Source of the DNA: JAUIAI01 sp050633665
Lineage (GTDB): Bacteria; Pseudomonadota; Gammaproteobacteria; Burkholderiales; Burkholderiaceae_E
Assembly (NCBI GenBank): GCA_050633665.1
Contig: JBOEGY010000009.1
Span: 248,001 to 312,000 of the forward strand
Length of the DNA: 64,000 nt
Reading direction: 5' to 3'
Shown here: piece after piece, positions 16,955 through 25,695 of the stretch
Numbering within the stretch: position 1 is the stretch's first letter
How the letters are laid out: the number at the start of each line of letters is the position of its first letter
The notes under the pieces: model-generated
Seen by the model: the letters and a program-made list of their open reading frames with translations, nothing else
What the model was told of the DNA's origin: nothing
The model's database searches: none
Made by a program: the position numbers and the translations under genes

Positions 16955-19711
16955 ATGCCTGAACGCAAAGAAGCCATTATTGATCTGGAACACCTGACGG
17001 AACTGGTTGAGAAATTCAACGAGGCACGCTGTGAAGATGCCGTGTTCAAAGTGTTGACCGAAGCTTTACCCAAACTGATGGGCGCCGACCGGGCTTCGGT
17101 CGCCTTGCTTAATGAAGATGAAACCGCTTTCGTTATTCGTGCGGCTACCGGTGCGATTGGTCCGGTTGGCGAAGGTGATTCAGTACCCGTCTCGCATACC
17201 CGTGCATGGGAGGCAATCAATTCCGATCAGCTGCTGGTTTATCAGCCAAACCCGTCGCTTGGGGGCGCGGATGCGCGGTTGCACAAGCTTGGCATTCGGA
17301 CTCAGGCCTGTGTTCCGATCCGGTTCGGATTGCGCCGGATGGGCGTCATCAACATCGGCTATACGGCGGCGGACCGTTTCGTCGACGCTGAAAAAAAGAC
17401 GCTCTGGCATCTGGCCAATATTGTCGCCAGCAACATGATGCAGCGGCGCATGCTCAGGTCGGCAGAGCGCGCTGCGGAGGCCGATCGTGAGCATATGGCC
17501 AGGCTGACTGTCTTGAACGTTCTTGCCAGCAAATTGTCGGCCTGTGTCTCTACGCACGACGTTTATCAACAAGTCGTCCAGAGCCTGCGAGAAGTATTCA
17601 AGAGCGCCGCGCATGTCGTCTATGTTGAGTTGAGTCCTGACTGCCAGACATACGATGTGGTTGCCGTCAGCAGCGAGGTGCCGACGCCTCTGGTGACCAA
17701 GCGACCAGTGGCTCAGTCATGGCTAACCGAGGTGCTTGAGCTGGGTGACTCGCGCGGCTGCGTTGAACTGAAGCAGCAATCGTGGGCAGATCATCAGAAA
17801 CTCGTCATGGCCGGCATGACGCACGGTTGGTCGATGCAGGTAGAGCTGGACGGCAGGGTTCAAGGGGTGTTGGGCATGGCCGGGTCTGCTGATCTGGCCG
17901 CGGATCCGCAGAATCTGGATCTTGTGCGCACGATCACCCGCCTGACATCGGTCACGCTGGGGCGTCTTTCTGCGCAGGCGCGTGCTGAAACAGCGATTCG
18001 CACCTTCATCGACGACAGTCCGGTGTTTGTCATTGCTATGGATGCCGCCGGCAAAATTGAGAAAGTCAGCCGCTTTGGCGCTCATAGTCTAGGTTATGAC
18101 GTTGATTCTCTGATCGGCACTTCGTTCAGCGGTATCCATCCGAAATCGCAGCGACTTGAAGTCAGCGAACGCATCAAGCAGTGGGCCGGACAAGACGTCG
18201 ATTCCATCATGACGGTTGAAACCATGATGAGACTGGCCAATGGGAAATCCCGTTGGACTCGCCAGAACATTCGGACAATCAGGACCGAGCGGGATCGGGT
18301 TCGCATCATGGTGGTTTGCGAAGACATCACGGCGGTGCGAAAACTCACCGACAAGCTTCACCACCAGGTTCGACATGACGGTTTGACCGGATTGGCGAAT
18401 CGAACGCATTTTGACGATAGTCTGCGGCGGGTGTTCTCGAACGCCGAGAACAATATTGAACGGTTTGCCGTTCTGTTTATGGATCTGGACCGCTTCAAGG
18501 CAATCAACGACAGTTACGGCCACTCCGCCGGTGACAAAGTTCTGAAAAGCACGGCCCGGCGAATTCGCAAGGTCTTGCGTAGCAATGACATCGTGGCGCG
18601 GGTCGGTGGCGATGAATTTCAGGTGATTTTACGAAACGCCCAATCGCTGGACTCGGTTCAAAAGGTCGCTAACAAGCTGCGTCTCGAATTGAATCAGCCA
18701 ATTCGTATTGGTCACCAGGAACTGACGGTCGGAACAAGTATCGGGATTTCCATTTACGATGCCTCGGCAAACAGTCCGGATGAGCTGGTTCAGCAGGCCG
18801 ACATTGCCCTGTATCGCGCCAAAGAGCTGGGTCGCAACAACGTGCAGGTGTTTACAAGCGCATTATCGGCTCGCCTGAGTCAGCGATCCGTAATGGAGCA
18901 GGAGCTGGTGCGTGCGATCGACAATGACGAATTGCGACTGCAGCTTCAGCCAAGATTTCGAACCAGCGACGGCGCGATGGTCGCGGTTGAGGCGCTGGTA
19001 CGCTGGCAACATCCGGAGCAGGGTTTGCTGGGGCCAGACACTTTCATTCCGCTTGCCGAACAATCATCGCTGGTCGGGCGAATCACCTCGTGGGTACTGG
19101 ACAACGGCTTGCGACAGCTCTCGACGCTTCAGAAGCGCTGGCCGTACATGCGGCTCGGGATTAATGTGTCGGCCCGAGAGTTGATGGCCAGCGGTGATCT
19201 TGTGAGGCGGGTGCTGAGCAAGCTGGATGATCAGCACTTGCCCGCGATCTGCCTGGAGCTGGAAATCACCGAGACTGCCTTGTTTGAAGACCTGGATGCG
19301 GCCTGCGAAGTGTTGACTGAACTGACCGATCTGGGCGTGCAGGTCGCGCTGGATGATTTCGGTACCGGTTACGCCTCGCTCAGCCAGTTGGTGAACCTGC
19401 CGATCGACACCGTCAAGATCGATCGCTCGTTTGTTTCCGCGCTCGAAAAAGACGGGCGCGGGCGCAGCATTACCGATACGATCGCCCAGCTATCAGGCAA
19501 CCTGGGCATTCACTGTGTGGCTGAAGGTGTCGAAACACCCTGGCAGGCGTCTTACCTGAAGGGAATTGAGGTAGACGCCTTGCAAGGATATTTGCTGGCC
19601 CGCCCGATGTGGCTTGCAGACTTGGTCAGCAATGGTGATCAAATCGAGGCGCGTGCCCGCCAGTTGCTGCGACCAAAGTCCCGTGCAGCAGGCGAACAAG
19701 CCAGAGTCTGA
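16955..19711 (+). CDS. Cyclic di-GMP enzyme, GAF-GAF-PAS-GGDEF-EAL
   Basis: 918-aa soluble signalling protein with no membrane helix. In order: a GAF domain (about 14-165, FKVLTEALPKLMGADRASVA), a second GAF-like domain (about 185-345), a PAS domain (about 350-455, FIDDSPVFVIAMDAAGKI), GGDEF (about 465-630) and EAL (about 645-895). The diguanylate cyclase site is intact (GGDEF near 551) and preceded by the RxxD inhibitory site RSND. The phosphodiesterase site also looks intact (VEALVRWQHPE, LELEITETAL, DDFGTGYASLSQL, KIDRSFV, VAEGVET). Either or both activities may operate. The GAF and PAS inputs suggest small-molecule, redox or gas sensing. It stands alone, following the E1 gene by 95 bp and nearly touching the convergent crotonase gene. 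Confidence 0.95.
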   Translation: MPERKEAIIDLEHLTELVEKFNEARCEDAVFKVLTEALPKLMGADRASVALLNEDETAFVIRAATGAIGPVGEGDSVPVSHTRAWEAINSDQLLVYQPNPSLGGADARLHKLGIRTQACVPIRFGLRRMGVINIGYTAADRFVDAEKKTLWHLANIVASNMMQRRMLRSAERAAEADREHMARLTVLNVLASKLSACVSTHDVYQQVVQSLREVFKSAAHVVYVELSPDCQTYDVVAVSSEVPTPLVTKRPVAQSWLTEVLELGDSRGCVELKQQSWADHQKLVMAGMTHGWSMQVELDGRVQGVLGMAGSADLAADPQNLDLVRTITRLTSVTLGRLSAQARAETAIRTFIDDSPVFVIAMDAAGKIEKVSRFGAHSLGYDVDSLIGTSFSGIHPKSQRLEVSERIKQWAGQDVDSIMTVETMMRLANGKSRWTRQNIRTIRTERDRVRIMVVCEDITAVRKLTDKLHHQVRHDGLTGLANRTHFDDSLRRVFSNAENNIERFAVLFMDLDRFKAINDSYGHSAGDKVLKSTARRIRKVLRSNDIVARVGGDEFQVILRNAQSLDSVQKVANKLRLELNQPIRIGHQELTVGTSIGISIYDASANSPDELVQQADIALYRAKELGRNNVQVFTSALSARLSQRSVMEQELVRAIDNDELRLQLQPRFRTSDGAMVAVEALVRWQHPEQGLLGPDTFIPLAEQSSLVGRITSWVLDNGLRQLSTLQKRWPYMRLGINVSARELMASGDLVRRVLSKLDDQHLPAICLELEITETALFEDLDAACEVLTELTDLGVQVALDDFGTGYASLSQLVNLPIDTVKIDRSFVSALEKDGRGRSITDTIAQLSGNLGIHCVAEGVETPWQASYLKGIEVDALQGYLLARPMWLADLVSNGDQIEARARQLLRPKSRAAGEQARV

Positions 19712-19715
19712 GCCC

Positions 19716-20507
19716 TTACCGGCCCGAAAAATCCGGCTTGCGTTTCTCGACAAACGCTTTCACGCCTTCCAGGCCGTCAGTGGTACGGCTCATCGTGACA
19801 ATGCTGCGGGTTTCGCGCTCAAGTTGCGACTCCATCGAATCGTTTAATGCCATATGAAGGAGTTGCTTGACGCCGCCATGAGCCCGGGTTGGTCCTTTGG
19901 CGAGCTTGCTGGCCAGCGCCTGTACGGTTTCCTGAAGTTTGTCATCCGGAACCACTTGATTGACCAGTCCCCAGTCAAGCGCCTCGGCCGAGGACAAAAC
20001 CCGGTTAGTCAGGAAGAGTTCCATCGCCCGGCGCTGGCCCAGTATCCGGCTCAGGAAGTAGGTTGAACTGCCGTCCGGCGTCAGGCCGATCTGGGTATAT
20101 GCACTGGTGAATTTGGCACTCTCCGCAGCGATCGCCAGATCAGGGCACGCCGCCATACTGAGACCAGCCCCAGCCGCCACACCGTTAATGGCGCCGATCA
20201 ATGGCGCGTCCATCCACGCCAGGCGGGAAACCGCATTGTGCAAGTAAGCCGTCATCTCTTTGAGCAGGGGCTGGACGTTGTCCGGGTCCTGGGCAAAACT
20301 GGCAACATCGCCGCCAGCGCAAAAAGCCTTGTCGCCCGCGCCGGTCAGCACGGCACACCGGACCGAGCTGTCCGAGCTGATCCGGTTGGCGATCTCAAAC
20401 AGTTCCTGCATCGCCTGCAAATTCAAGGCATTGAATGCCTTTGGCCGATTTATGGTGATCCAGGCAACTGCATCATGTTGTTCCAGTTGAATTAAGGTGT
20501 CGCTCAT
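19716..20507 (-). CDS. Crotonase-family enoyl-CoA hydratase/isomerase (PaaG-like)
   Basis: 263-aa crotonase-fold enzyme acting on acyl-CoA thioesters. It shows NRPKAFNALNLQAM, the first oxyanion-hole stretch KAFCAGGDV, the second INGVAAGAGLSMAACPDLAIA, and GLTPDGSSTYFLSRILG. The catalytic region carries Asp in PDGSST, where hydratases have Glu. That is the pattern of isomerases such as PaaG, so double-bond or epoxide isomerisation is more likely than hydration. The ORF starts at ATG 20507. It is convergent with the GGDEF/EAL gene (4 bp between stops) and divergent from frmA. No other phenylacetate or beta-oxidation gene is in the window, so the pathway is unknown. Confidence 0.9.
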   Translation of the reverse strand: MSDTLIQLEQHDAVAWITINRPKAFNALNLQAMQELFEIANRISSDSSVRCAVLTGAGDKAFCAGGDVASFAQDPDNVQPLLKEMTAYLHNAVSRLAWMDAPLIGAINGVAAGAGLSMAACPDLAIAAESAKFTSAYTQIGLTPDGSSTYFLSRILGQRRAMELFLTNRVLSSAEALDWGLVNQVVPDDKLQETVQALASKLAKGPTRAHGGVKQLLHMALNDSMESQLERETRSIVTMSRTTDGLEGVKAFVEKRKPDFSGR

Positions 20508-20709
20508 GCTTTTCTTGTCTCCGTTATCACCGAATTATGGTGGCTTGTCTCTGTCAAAGCCATAATTGAAACACGGGCGTCAGTCACGCCCGAAACTCTT
20601 CGCGCCCTGTCATGGCATCAGATCGATAGTCATGGTAAAACGTCAGCTTTATCGACCGCGCCATGCATGCGACTGCAAGCGGTTAAACAAATTACTGGAG
20701 AAACCCACA

Positions 20710-21819
20710 ATGGATGTCCGTGCCGCTGTAGCCTACAAAGCTGGCGAACCCCTGGTCATTGAAACCGTTCAGCTCGAAGGTCCGAAGCCGTTCGAAGTTG
20801 TCGTCGAGATCAAGGCTACCGGTGTATGCCATACCGATGAATTCACCCGTTCAGGCGCTGACCCGGAAGGGCTGTTCCCGGCTATTTTCGGGCATGAAGG
20901 CGCTGGTGTTGTTGTTGAGGTCGGTTCATCAGTCACCTCGCTCAAGAAAGGCGATCATGTCATTCCCCTGTACACACCGGAGTGCCGGGGCTGTAAAACC
21001 TGTCTTTCGCAGAAGTCCAATCTCTGTACTGCTATCCGCGGTACCCAGGGACAAGGCGTCATGCCTGACGGCACCAGCCGGTTCTCAATAAACGGCCAGA
21101 AGATCCACCACTACATGGGTTGCTCAACCTTTGCCAACTACACGGTATTGCCTGAGATCGCCCTGGCCAAAATCCGTGAAGACGCGCCGTTTGACAAGGT
21201 TTGTTACATCGGTTGCGGCGTGACGACCGGCATTGGCGCGGTCATTAATACCGCCAAAGTGCAGCCGGGCGACAACGTCGTCGTATTCGGCCTCGGTGGC
21301 ATCGGCCTAAATGTATTGCAGGGCGCGCGCCTTGCCGGGGCCGACAAGATCATCGGAGTCGACCTGAACAACGACCGCAAGGAAATGGCCGAGAAATTCG
21401 GCATGACTCACTTTGTCAATCCGAAGGAAGTCGAAGGCGATCTGGTCTCTTATCTTGTTGATTTGACCGATGGCGGCGCCGATTACAGTTTCGAGTGTAT
21501 TGGCAATACCGAAGTCATGCGCCAGGCGCTCGAATGCACCCATCGCGGTTGGGGGACTTCAATCATCATTGGTGTTGCCCCAGCAGGCGCCGAAATCAGC
21601 ACCCGCCCGTTTCAGCTTGTGACCGGCCGTAACTGGCGCGGCACCGCTTTCGGCGGCGCCCGTGGCCGTACTGATGTCCCGAAAATCGTCGACTGGTACA
21701 TGGATGGCAAGATCAACATTGATGACCTGATTACCCACAAGCTGCCGCTCGAGAAAATCAATGATGCGTTTGACCTGATGCATTCCGGCGAATCCATTCG
21801 TACTGTCGTCGAATTCTAA
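20710..21819 (+). CDS. frmA: S-(hydroxymethyl)glutathione dehydrogenase / class III alcohol dehydrogenase
   Basis: 369-aa zinc- and NAD-dependent enzyme that oxidises S-hydroxymethylglutathione, the formaldehyde-glutathione adduct, to S-formylglutathione. The catalytic zinc Cys (GVCHTDEFTRSG), the GHEGAGVV segment, the four-Cys structural zinc loop (PECRGCKTCLSQKSNLC), a CGVTTGIGAV Cys and the Rossmann GLGGIGLNVL are all visible. Class III proteins share the ENFQ-like length and the terminal SIRTVVEF seen here. ATG 20710 with GGAG 12 bases upstream is the right start; the open frame extends 48 codons further back without homology. The hydrolase gene follows after 14 bp, giving the complete two-step glutathione route to formate. 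No frmR repressor is adjacent. Confidence 0.96.
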   Translation: MDVRAAVAYKAGEPLVIETVQLEGPKPFEVVVEIKATGVCHTDEFTRSGADPEGLFPAIFGHEGAGVVVEVGSSVTSLKKGDHVIPLYTPECRGCKTCLSQKSNLCTAIRGTQGQGVMPDGTSRFSINGQKIHHYMGCSTFANYTVLPEIALAKIREDAPFDKVCYIGCGVTTGIGAVINTAKVQPGDNVVVFGLGGIGLNVLQGARLAGADKIIGVDLNNDRKEMAEKFGMTHFVNPKEVEGDLVSYLVDLTDGGADYSFECIGNTEVMRQALECTHRGWGTSIIIGVAPAGAEISTRPFQLVTGRNWRGTAFGGARGRTDVPKIVDWYMDGKINIDDLITHKLPLEKINDAFDLMHSGESIRTVVEF

Positions 21820-21833
21820 ATCCGGAGAGTCAG

Positions 21834-22676
21834 TTGAGTCTTACTGAAGTCAGTCAAAACAAGTGTTTCGGTGGGATGCAGTTCGTTTACGAGCATGCGT
21901 CGACTGAAACCGGCACGCCAATGCGGTTTGGCGTGTTTTTACCGCCTCAGGCCAACAACAAAAAGGTACCTGCGCTCTACTGGTTGTCAGGACTTACCTG
22001 TACCGAAGAGAACTTCATTGTCAAAGCCGGTGTGCAGCGGATCGCCGCAGAGCTAGGGGTTGCCATTATTGCCCCGGACACCAGTCCACGGGGGTTGGGC
22101 TACGAAGGCGAGGATGATTCCTACGATTTTGGTACCGGGGCCGGGTTCTACCTGGACGCGACTGAGGCTCCCTGGAGCACCGGTTACCGGATGTACTCAT
22201 ACGTCAGCCAGGAGTTGCCTGCGCTCATCAACGAGAACTTTCCTGTCGATGCTTCCAAAGCAGGCATTTTTGGACACTCAATGGGCGGTCACGGCGCGTT
22301 GACCATCGGGATCAAAAACCCCTCCCGTTTCAAGACGATCTCGGCGTTTGCGCCGATCTGTGCGCCCAGCCAGGTTCCGTGGGGTGAAAAAGTTTTCACC
22401 AACTATCTTGGGTCTGATCGCGCCAACTGGTCCGCGTACGATGCAACCGACCTGATCAACACAATGGGTTGGCATGGTGCGCCCCTGCTGATTGATCAGG
22501 GCACGTCCGATCAGTTTCTGGCTGAACAACTGAAGCCGGAAATCTTCCAGGCTGCCTGTAAGAAGGCCAAGGTACCGCTGGAGTTACGCATGCAAGACGG
22601 CTATGACCACAGCTATTTCTTCATGGCGACGTTCATGGAAGATCACGTGCGCTTTCATGTCGGGCACCTGACTTAG
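21834..22676 (+). CDS. fghA: S-formylglutathione hydrolase
   Basis: 280-aa esterase-D type alpha/beta hydrolase that splits S-formylglutathione into formate and glutathione. It carries LYWLSGLTCTEENFI (oxyanion region with the conserved TCTE), APDTSPRGL, the nucleophile elbow GHSMGGHGAL and the late catalytic Asp/His region ending in DGYDHSYFFMATFMEDH. Length matches family members (276-285 aa). The likely initiator is TTG at 21834 with GGAG 6 nt upstream; no nearby ATG fits the conserved N-terminus (CFGGMQFVYEH). It forms an operon with frmA. Its stop overlaps the stop of the convergent MATE gene by 3 bp. Confidence 0.95.
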   Translation: MSLTEVSQNKCFGGMQFVYEHASTETGTPMRFGVFLPPQANNKKVPALYWLSGLTCTEENFIVKAGVQRIAAELGVAIIAPDTSPRGLGYEGEDDSYDFGTGAGFYLDATEAPWSTGYRMYSYVSQELPALINENFPVDASKAGIFGHSMGGHGALTIGIKNPSRFKTISAFAPICAPSQVPWGEKVFTNYLGSDRANWSAYDATDLINTMGWHGAPLLIDQGTSDQFLAEQLKPEIFQAACKKAKVPLELRMQDGYDHSYFFMATFMEDHVRFHVGHLT

Positions 22677-24019
22677 CTGATCCGCCAGGCTATCCGCCAC
22701 AAGCAGGTAGCAACAAAAATACCGTAGGCGATCATCGCCCCGGCAATCGTCCATAAAACGATTGCCGGGTCTGTGTCTGTGCCGACCCAGAGCAGGCCGG
22801 TGGCGACCAGTAACAGCCGTACCAGCGCTCCGCTAACGGGGTAGATAAGTGTATTGAGTCCCTGACTGGCAAAATACAAGCCCAGTCCCAGCGCGAAAAA
22901 ACCGTAGAAAGGCCCGAGAATCTGCAGGGTTTGCTGACAATTGCCGGACACCGATTCATTGCTTGCAACCTGGTCGCACCAGAATTGCGGTGCCAGCGCG
23001 AAGCCGATCCCGATGATGCCGACCACCGCCACGTTGGCTGCCGTGCCCCGCCAGGCAATGGAAATCGCCCGTCTGGTTTGCCCGGCTCCCACATGAGCGC
23101 CGACAATCGCGATCAGGGACGCCCCGATGCCAAAGATCGCCGGAATCATCAGGAGCTCCAGTCGTACCGCCAAGCCGTAACCGGCCAGCCAATCGATGCC
23201 GAGTCTGCCCAGCAAAGCGGTGGCAACCAGCGCATAGATGATGGTCATTACCGATTGCATGCCGGCCAGAAGCCCTGGCTTGAGTATGTCGAACGTGACC
23301 CGCCGGTCCGGCCACTGACGCTGAAAGCGTACTGGCTGGCCAGGGTGATTAAGGAAATAAATCAACACGACTGAGCCGCAGGCGAAAGCCCCTAATAAGG
23401 CAATAGCCGCAAACTGCATCACAGCGGAAAGGTCGCTTCCCGAAGTCGGAATCAGCCAGCCGCCCAACAGTGCATAGCTGGCCGCGATGACAACCATGCC
23501 AATTGCCGGCCTGGTCATGTCGCCCGTGCCACGCATAACAGCGCTCAACATGTTGAAGAGCCAGATAAGCGGCAGCCCGGCAAAGGCAATCTGCCCGTAA
23601 GCAAGTGCCGCCGTCAGAACGTTACCCTGTGCGCCAATCAGTTTAAAAAAGTATGAAGCAAACGTTAGTAACACCACGCCCATCAGCGCCCCGCCGGTAA
23701 TTGCGATCAGGACCGCACTTCGGTAGACCGCACTGGCTCGCGCCGCGTCGCCAGCCCCTATGGCTCTTGCGACAGCGCCGCTGGTGGCCCCGCCAATAGC
23801 GCCGGCCGCCAACATATTGGCGAGCATGATCAACGGAAAAACCAGCGCCACTGCCGCTAGCGCACCGGTGCCCGTGCGAGACAAATACCAGGCTTCCAGC
23901 GCCGGTAGCAGCGACTGGATAAGTGCGCCAAGCACGCCGGGAATAGCCAGCCGGGTTAACGTGGGTAACAACGGGGCACCCACGAGCGGTGAGCTGCCGG
24001 CCGTTCGGGGTTGACTCAT
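22673..24019 (-). CDS. MATE-family efflux transporter
   Basis: 448-aa inner-membrane protein with about twelve hydrophobic segments and the two-fold MATE repeat: LTRLAIPGVLGALIQSLLPALEAWYLSRTGTGALAAVALVFP at the start of bundle one and the DILKPGLLAGMQSVMTIIYALVATALLGRLG equivalent at about residue 235. Such proteins export organic cations or drugs by Na+ or H+ antiport. The N-terminal AWYLSRTGTGALAAV corresponds to the common VDT.FIGRLG.. region in a divergent form. Its ATG overlaps the stop of the sodium-channel gene upstream (24016-24019), so the two are translationally coupled. This pairing is unusual and is listed as a finding. Confidence 0.92.
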   Translation of the reverse strand: MSQPRTAGSSPLVGAPLLPTLTRLAIPGVLGALIQSLLPALEAWYLSRTGTGALAAVALVFPLIMLANMLAAGAIGGATSGAVARAIGAGDAARASAVYRSAVLIAITGGALMGVVLLTFASYFFKLIGAQGNVLTAALAYGQIAFAGLPLIWLFNMLSAVMRGTGDMTRPAIGMVVIAASYALLGGWLIPTSGSDLSAVMQFAAIALLGAFACGSVVLIYFLNHPGQPVRFQRQWPDRRVTFDILKPGLLAGMQSVMTIIYALVATALLGRLGIDWLAGYGLAVRLELLMIPAIFGIGASLIAIVGAHVGAGQTRRAISIAWRGTAANVAVVGIIGIGFALAPQFWCDQVASNESVSGNCQQTLQILGPFYGFFALGLGLYFASQGLNTLIYPVSGALVRLLLVATGLLWVGTDTDPAIVLWTIAGAMIAYGIFVATCLWRIAWRIS

Positions 24020-24870
24020 GGTTTGTTCGCCGGCTTGCCAGCTGCGAGCAACAGTTCGTGCAGTTGTCGGATTTCACCGCGCAGGCTGGCTATTTCCCGC
24101 CGGGTGACTTCGTGTTGGTCGTCAACATGTTGAGCGGTCTCTTGCTCTGCTTCGAGCATTTCCCGGTCATGCTCGGCCTGGATTGCATTCACGATCACTG
24201 CGATGAACAGGTTCAACATGGTGAAAGTGGCAATCAGAATAAAGACGACGAAAAAGACCCAGGCTTTCGGAAAGGCTTCGATAACCGGTCGCGCAATACC
24301 CATAGACCAGCTCTCGAGCGTCATGATCTGAAACAAGGTGTAGGCGCTTTCGCCTAGCGTGCCGAACCAGTCGGGAAATCGTTCGCCAAACAGTTTTGTG
24401 GCGATCACCGAGCCGATATAAAAGATCAGCCCCATCACCATGATGACCGAGCCCAGTCCGGGGATTGCGCCGAGCAGCCCGCCAACCACCCGCCGCATCG
24501 ACGGCACCAGAGTCAGAATTCGCAACGCACGCAATATTCTGAGTGAGCGCAGGACAGCGAGCGCCCCGCTGGCAGGAATCAGCGCAATGCCCACTACCGT
24601 GAAGTCGAAAATGCCCCACGGGTCCTTAAAAAACTGCCAGCCATGAGCGGTAATCCGCAGCGCGATTTCAACGACGAAAATCGCGAGAATCGTACTATCG
24701 AGTGCAGTGAGTATTAGCCCGTAGTTGCTGGTAACGGAATCATAGGTTTCAAGCCCCAGAATAATGGCATTGATCAGAATCAGACCGATCAATACCTTCT
24801 CGGTTGTCTTGTTGGCGAGTATTGCGGCCAGTTTTGAACGCCAGTTCGCTGGCAATGTCGGGTCCGTCAT
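24016..24870 (-). CDS. Bacterial voltage-gated sodium channel (BacNav type)
   Basis: 284-aa single-repeat six-helix channel subunit that should form a tetramer in the inner membrane. S1-S3 occupy about residues 25-95. S4 (about 101-122) carries Arg at 108, 111, 114 and 117 at three-residue spacing, as in voltage sensors. The pore helix and selectivity filter read TLESWSM at 184-190, the same seven residues as in NavAb, which identifies Na+ selectivity. S6 is about 203-232, and a C-terminal charged coiled coil (231-278) would form the usual tetramerising neck. The protein is not truncated. It lies 18 bp after the DUF3750 gene and overlaps the MATE gene by 4 bp. Its role (motility, pH or Na+ homeostasis) is not shown by the sequence. 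Confidence 0.95.
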   Translation of the reverse strand: MTDPTLPANWRSKLAAILANKTTEKVLIGLILINAIILGLETYDSVTSNYGLILTALDSTILAIFVVEIALRITAHGWQFFKDPWGIFDFTVVGIALIPASGALAVLRSLRILRALRILTLVPSMRRVVGGLLGAIPGLGSVIMVMGLIFYIGSVIATKLFGERFPDWFGTLGESAYTLFQIMTLESWSMGIARPVIEAFPKAWVFFVVFILIATFTMLNLFIAVIVNAIQAEHDREMLEAEQETAQHVDDQHEVTRREIASLRGEIRQLHELLLAAGKPANKP

Positions 24871-24888
24871 TCTTTTGCAGTCATGGTT

Positions 24889-25662
24889 TCAATCGCCCGG
24901 TGGTGCGAGCAGGCTGCCGACTTTACCAAGTCCCGGCAGCCGCAGGGCAAGATCGTCGAAGTCTATGCCAACTGACAGGCCAAGCAGATTCAATTCTATG
25001 CCTTCGTGTTTGCTCAGGCTCAGTCCAAGTAGTCCGTACAGGGAAACTTGCCAGCCCGTGCCACTCGGCGTGCTGGCGACTAGCGAATATTCGCCCAGAA
25101 AGTCCTTGCCGATAGCCGTCGTAGGCAGATCCAGTCTGAGTTCCGGGACCGAGCGCGCGATGAAAGCGACAAAAGTATTGCTATTGGGCCCGGGCCAGGC
25201 CCGATAGCGATCCGCAAACGGATAGTCAACAACCGCTTGTTCAATCTTGCTGATCATCCGTCCCGCAGCCGGCCCCCGGTGTTCGGCCAGTAACTGCGGT
25301 GGCGCACCGAACCAGAAGAAATCGGGCGGACTTCGCTGGCTGACCACAGGCGAGCCGCCATGATAGAACCGCCAGCCGATCACATGGTGCACCGTAAAGG
25401 AATCGGCCCTGGCGGGCTTGACGGCGATCCAGGTATGGACGGCGAACGCGCCGCGCCAGCCCAGTGTGCGCGCACTATAGACCAGCACCACTGGCTCCGG
25501 CGTGTCAGCAGGCAGCGGCGCGACGCCGCTGGATTCCCGGTTCGCCGACCACCACGGGCCGCGGTCAGTCTGATTCCCGAACGCGATCATGCTGATCGGT
25601 CCCAGCATCATCAGCATGACGGCGAGAAGAAACTTTAGGGTCCAGCGGCGTAGTTGCTTCAC
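24889..25662 (-). CDS. DUF3750-family exported or membrane-anchored protein
   Basis: 257-aa protein of a conserved but uncharacterised family. An N-terminal hydrophobic segment (FLLAVMLMMLGPISMIAF) is a signal peptide or anchor. Family landmarks are AFAVHTWIAVKPA, a WRFYHGGSPVV stretch, PDFFWFGAPPQLL, YPFADRYRAWPGPNSNTFVAF, VPELRLDLPTTAIGKDFL and EGIELNLLGLSVGIDFDDLALRLPG. The invariant WPGPNSNTF block suggests an enzymatic or ligand site, but no activity is known to me. It follows the Bcr/CflA gene by 33 bp and precedes the sodium channel by 18 bp on the same strand, so the four genes may be one transcript. Confidence 0.88.
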   Translation of the reverse strand: MKQLRRWTLKFLLAVMLMMLGPISMIAFGNQTDRGPWWSANRESSGVAPLPADTPEPVVLVYSARTLGWRGAFAVHTWIAVKPARADSFTVHHVIGWRFYHGGSPVVSQRSPPDFFWFGAPPQLLAEHRGPAAGRMISKIEQAVVDYPFADRYRAWPGPNSNTFVAFIARSVPELRLDLPTTAIGKDFLGEYSLVASTPSGTGWQVSLYGLLGLSLSKHEGIELNLLGLSVGIDFDDLALRLPGLGKVGSLLAPPGD

Positions 25663-25695
25663 TATTTGAACGGGATAAGAGTTTTCAGCAGGCCA

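Noticed and set aside
20566..20709. 48-codon N-terminal extension of frmA
   Set aside because: The extension is unlike class III alcohol dehydrogenases; ATG 20710 has a good ribosome site and gives the family length.
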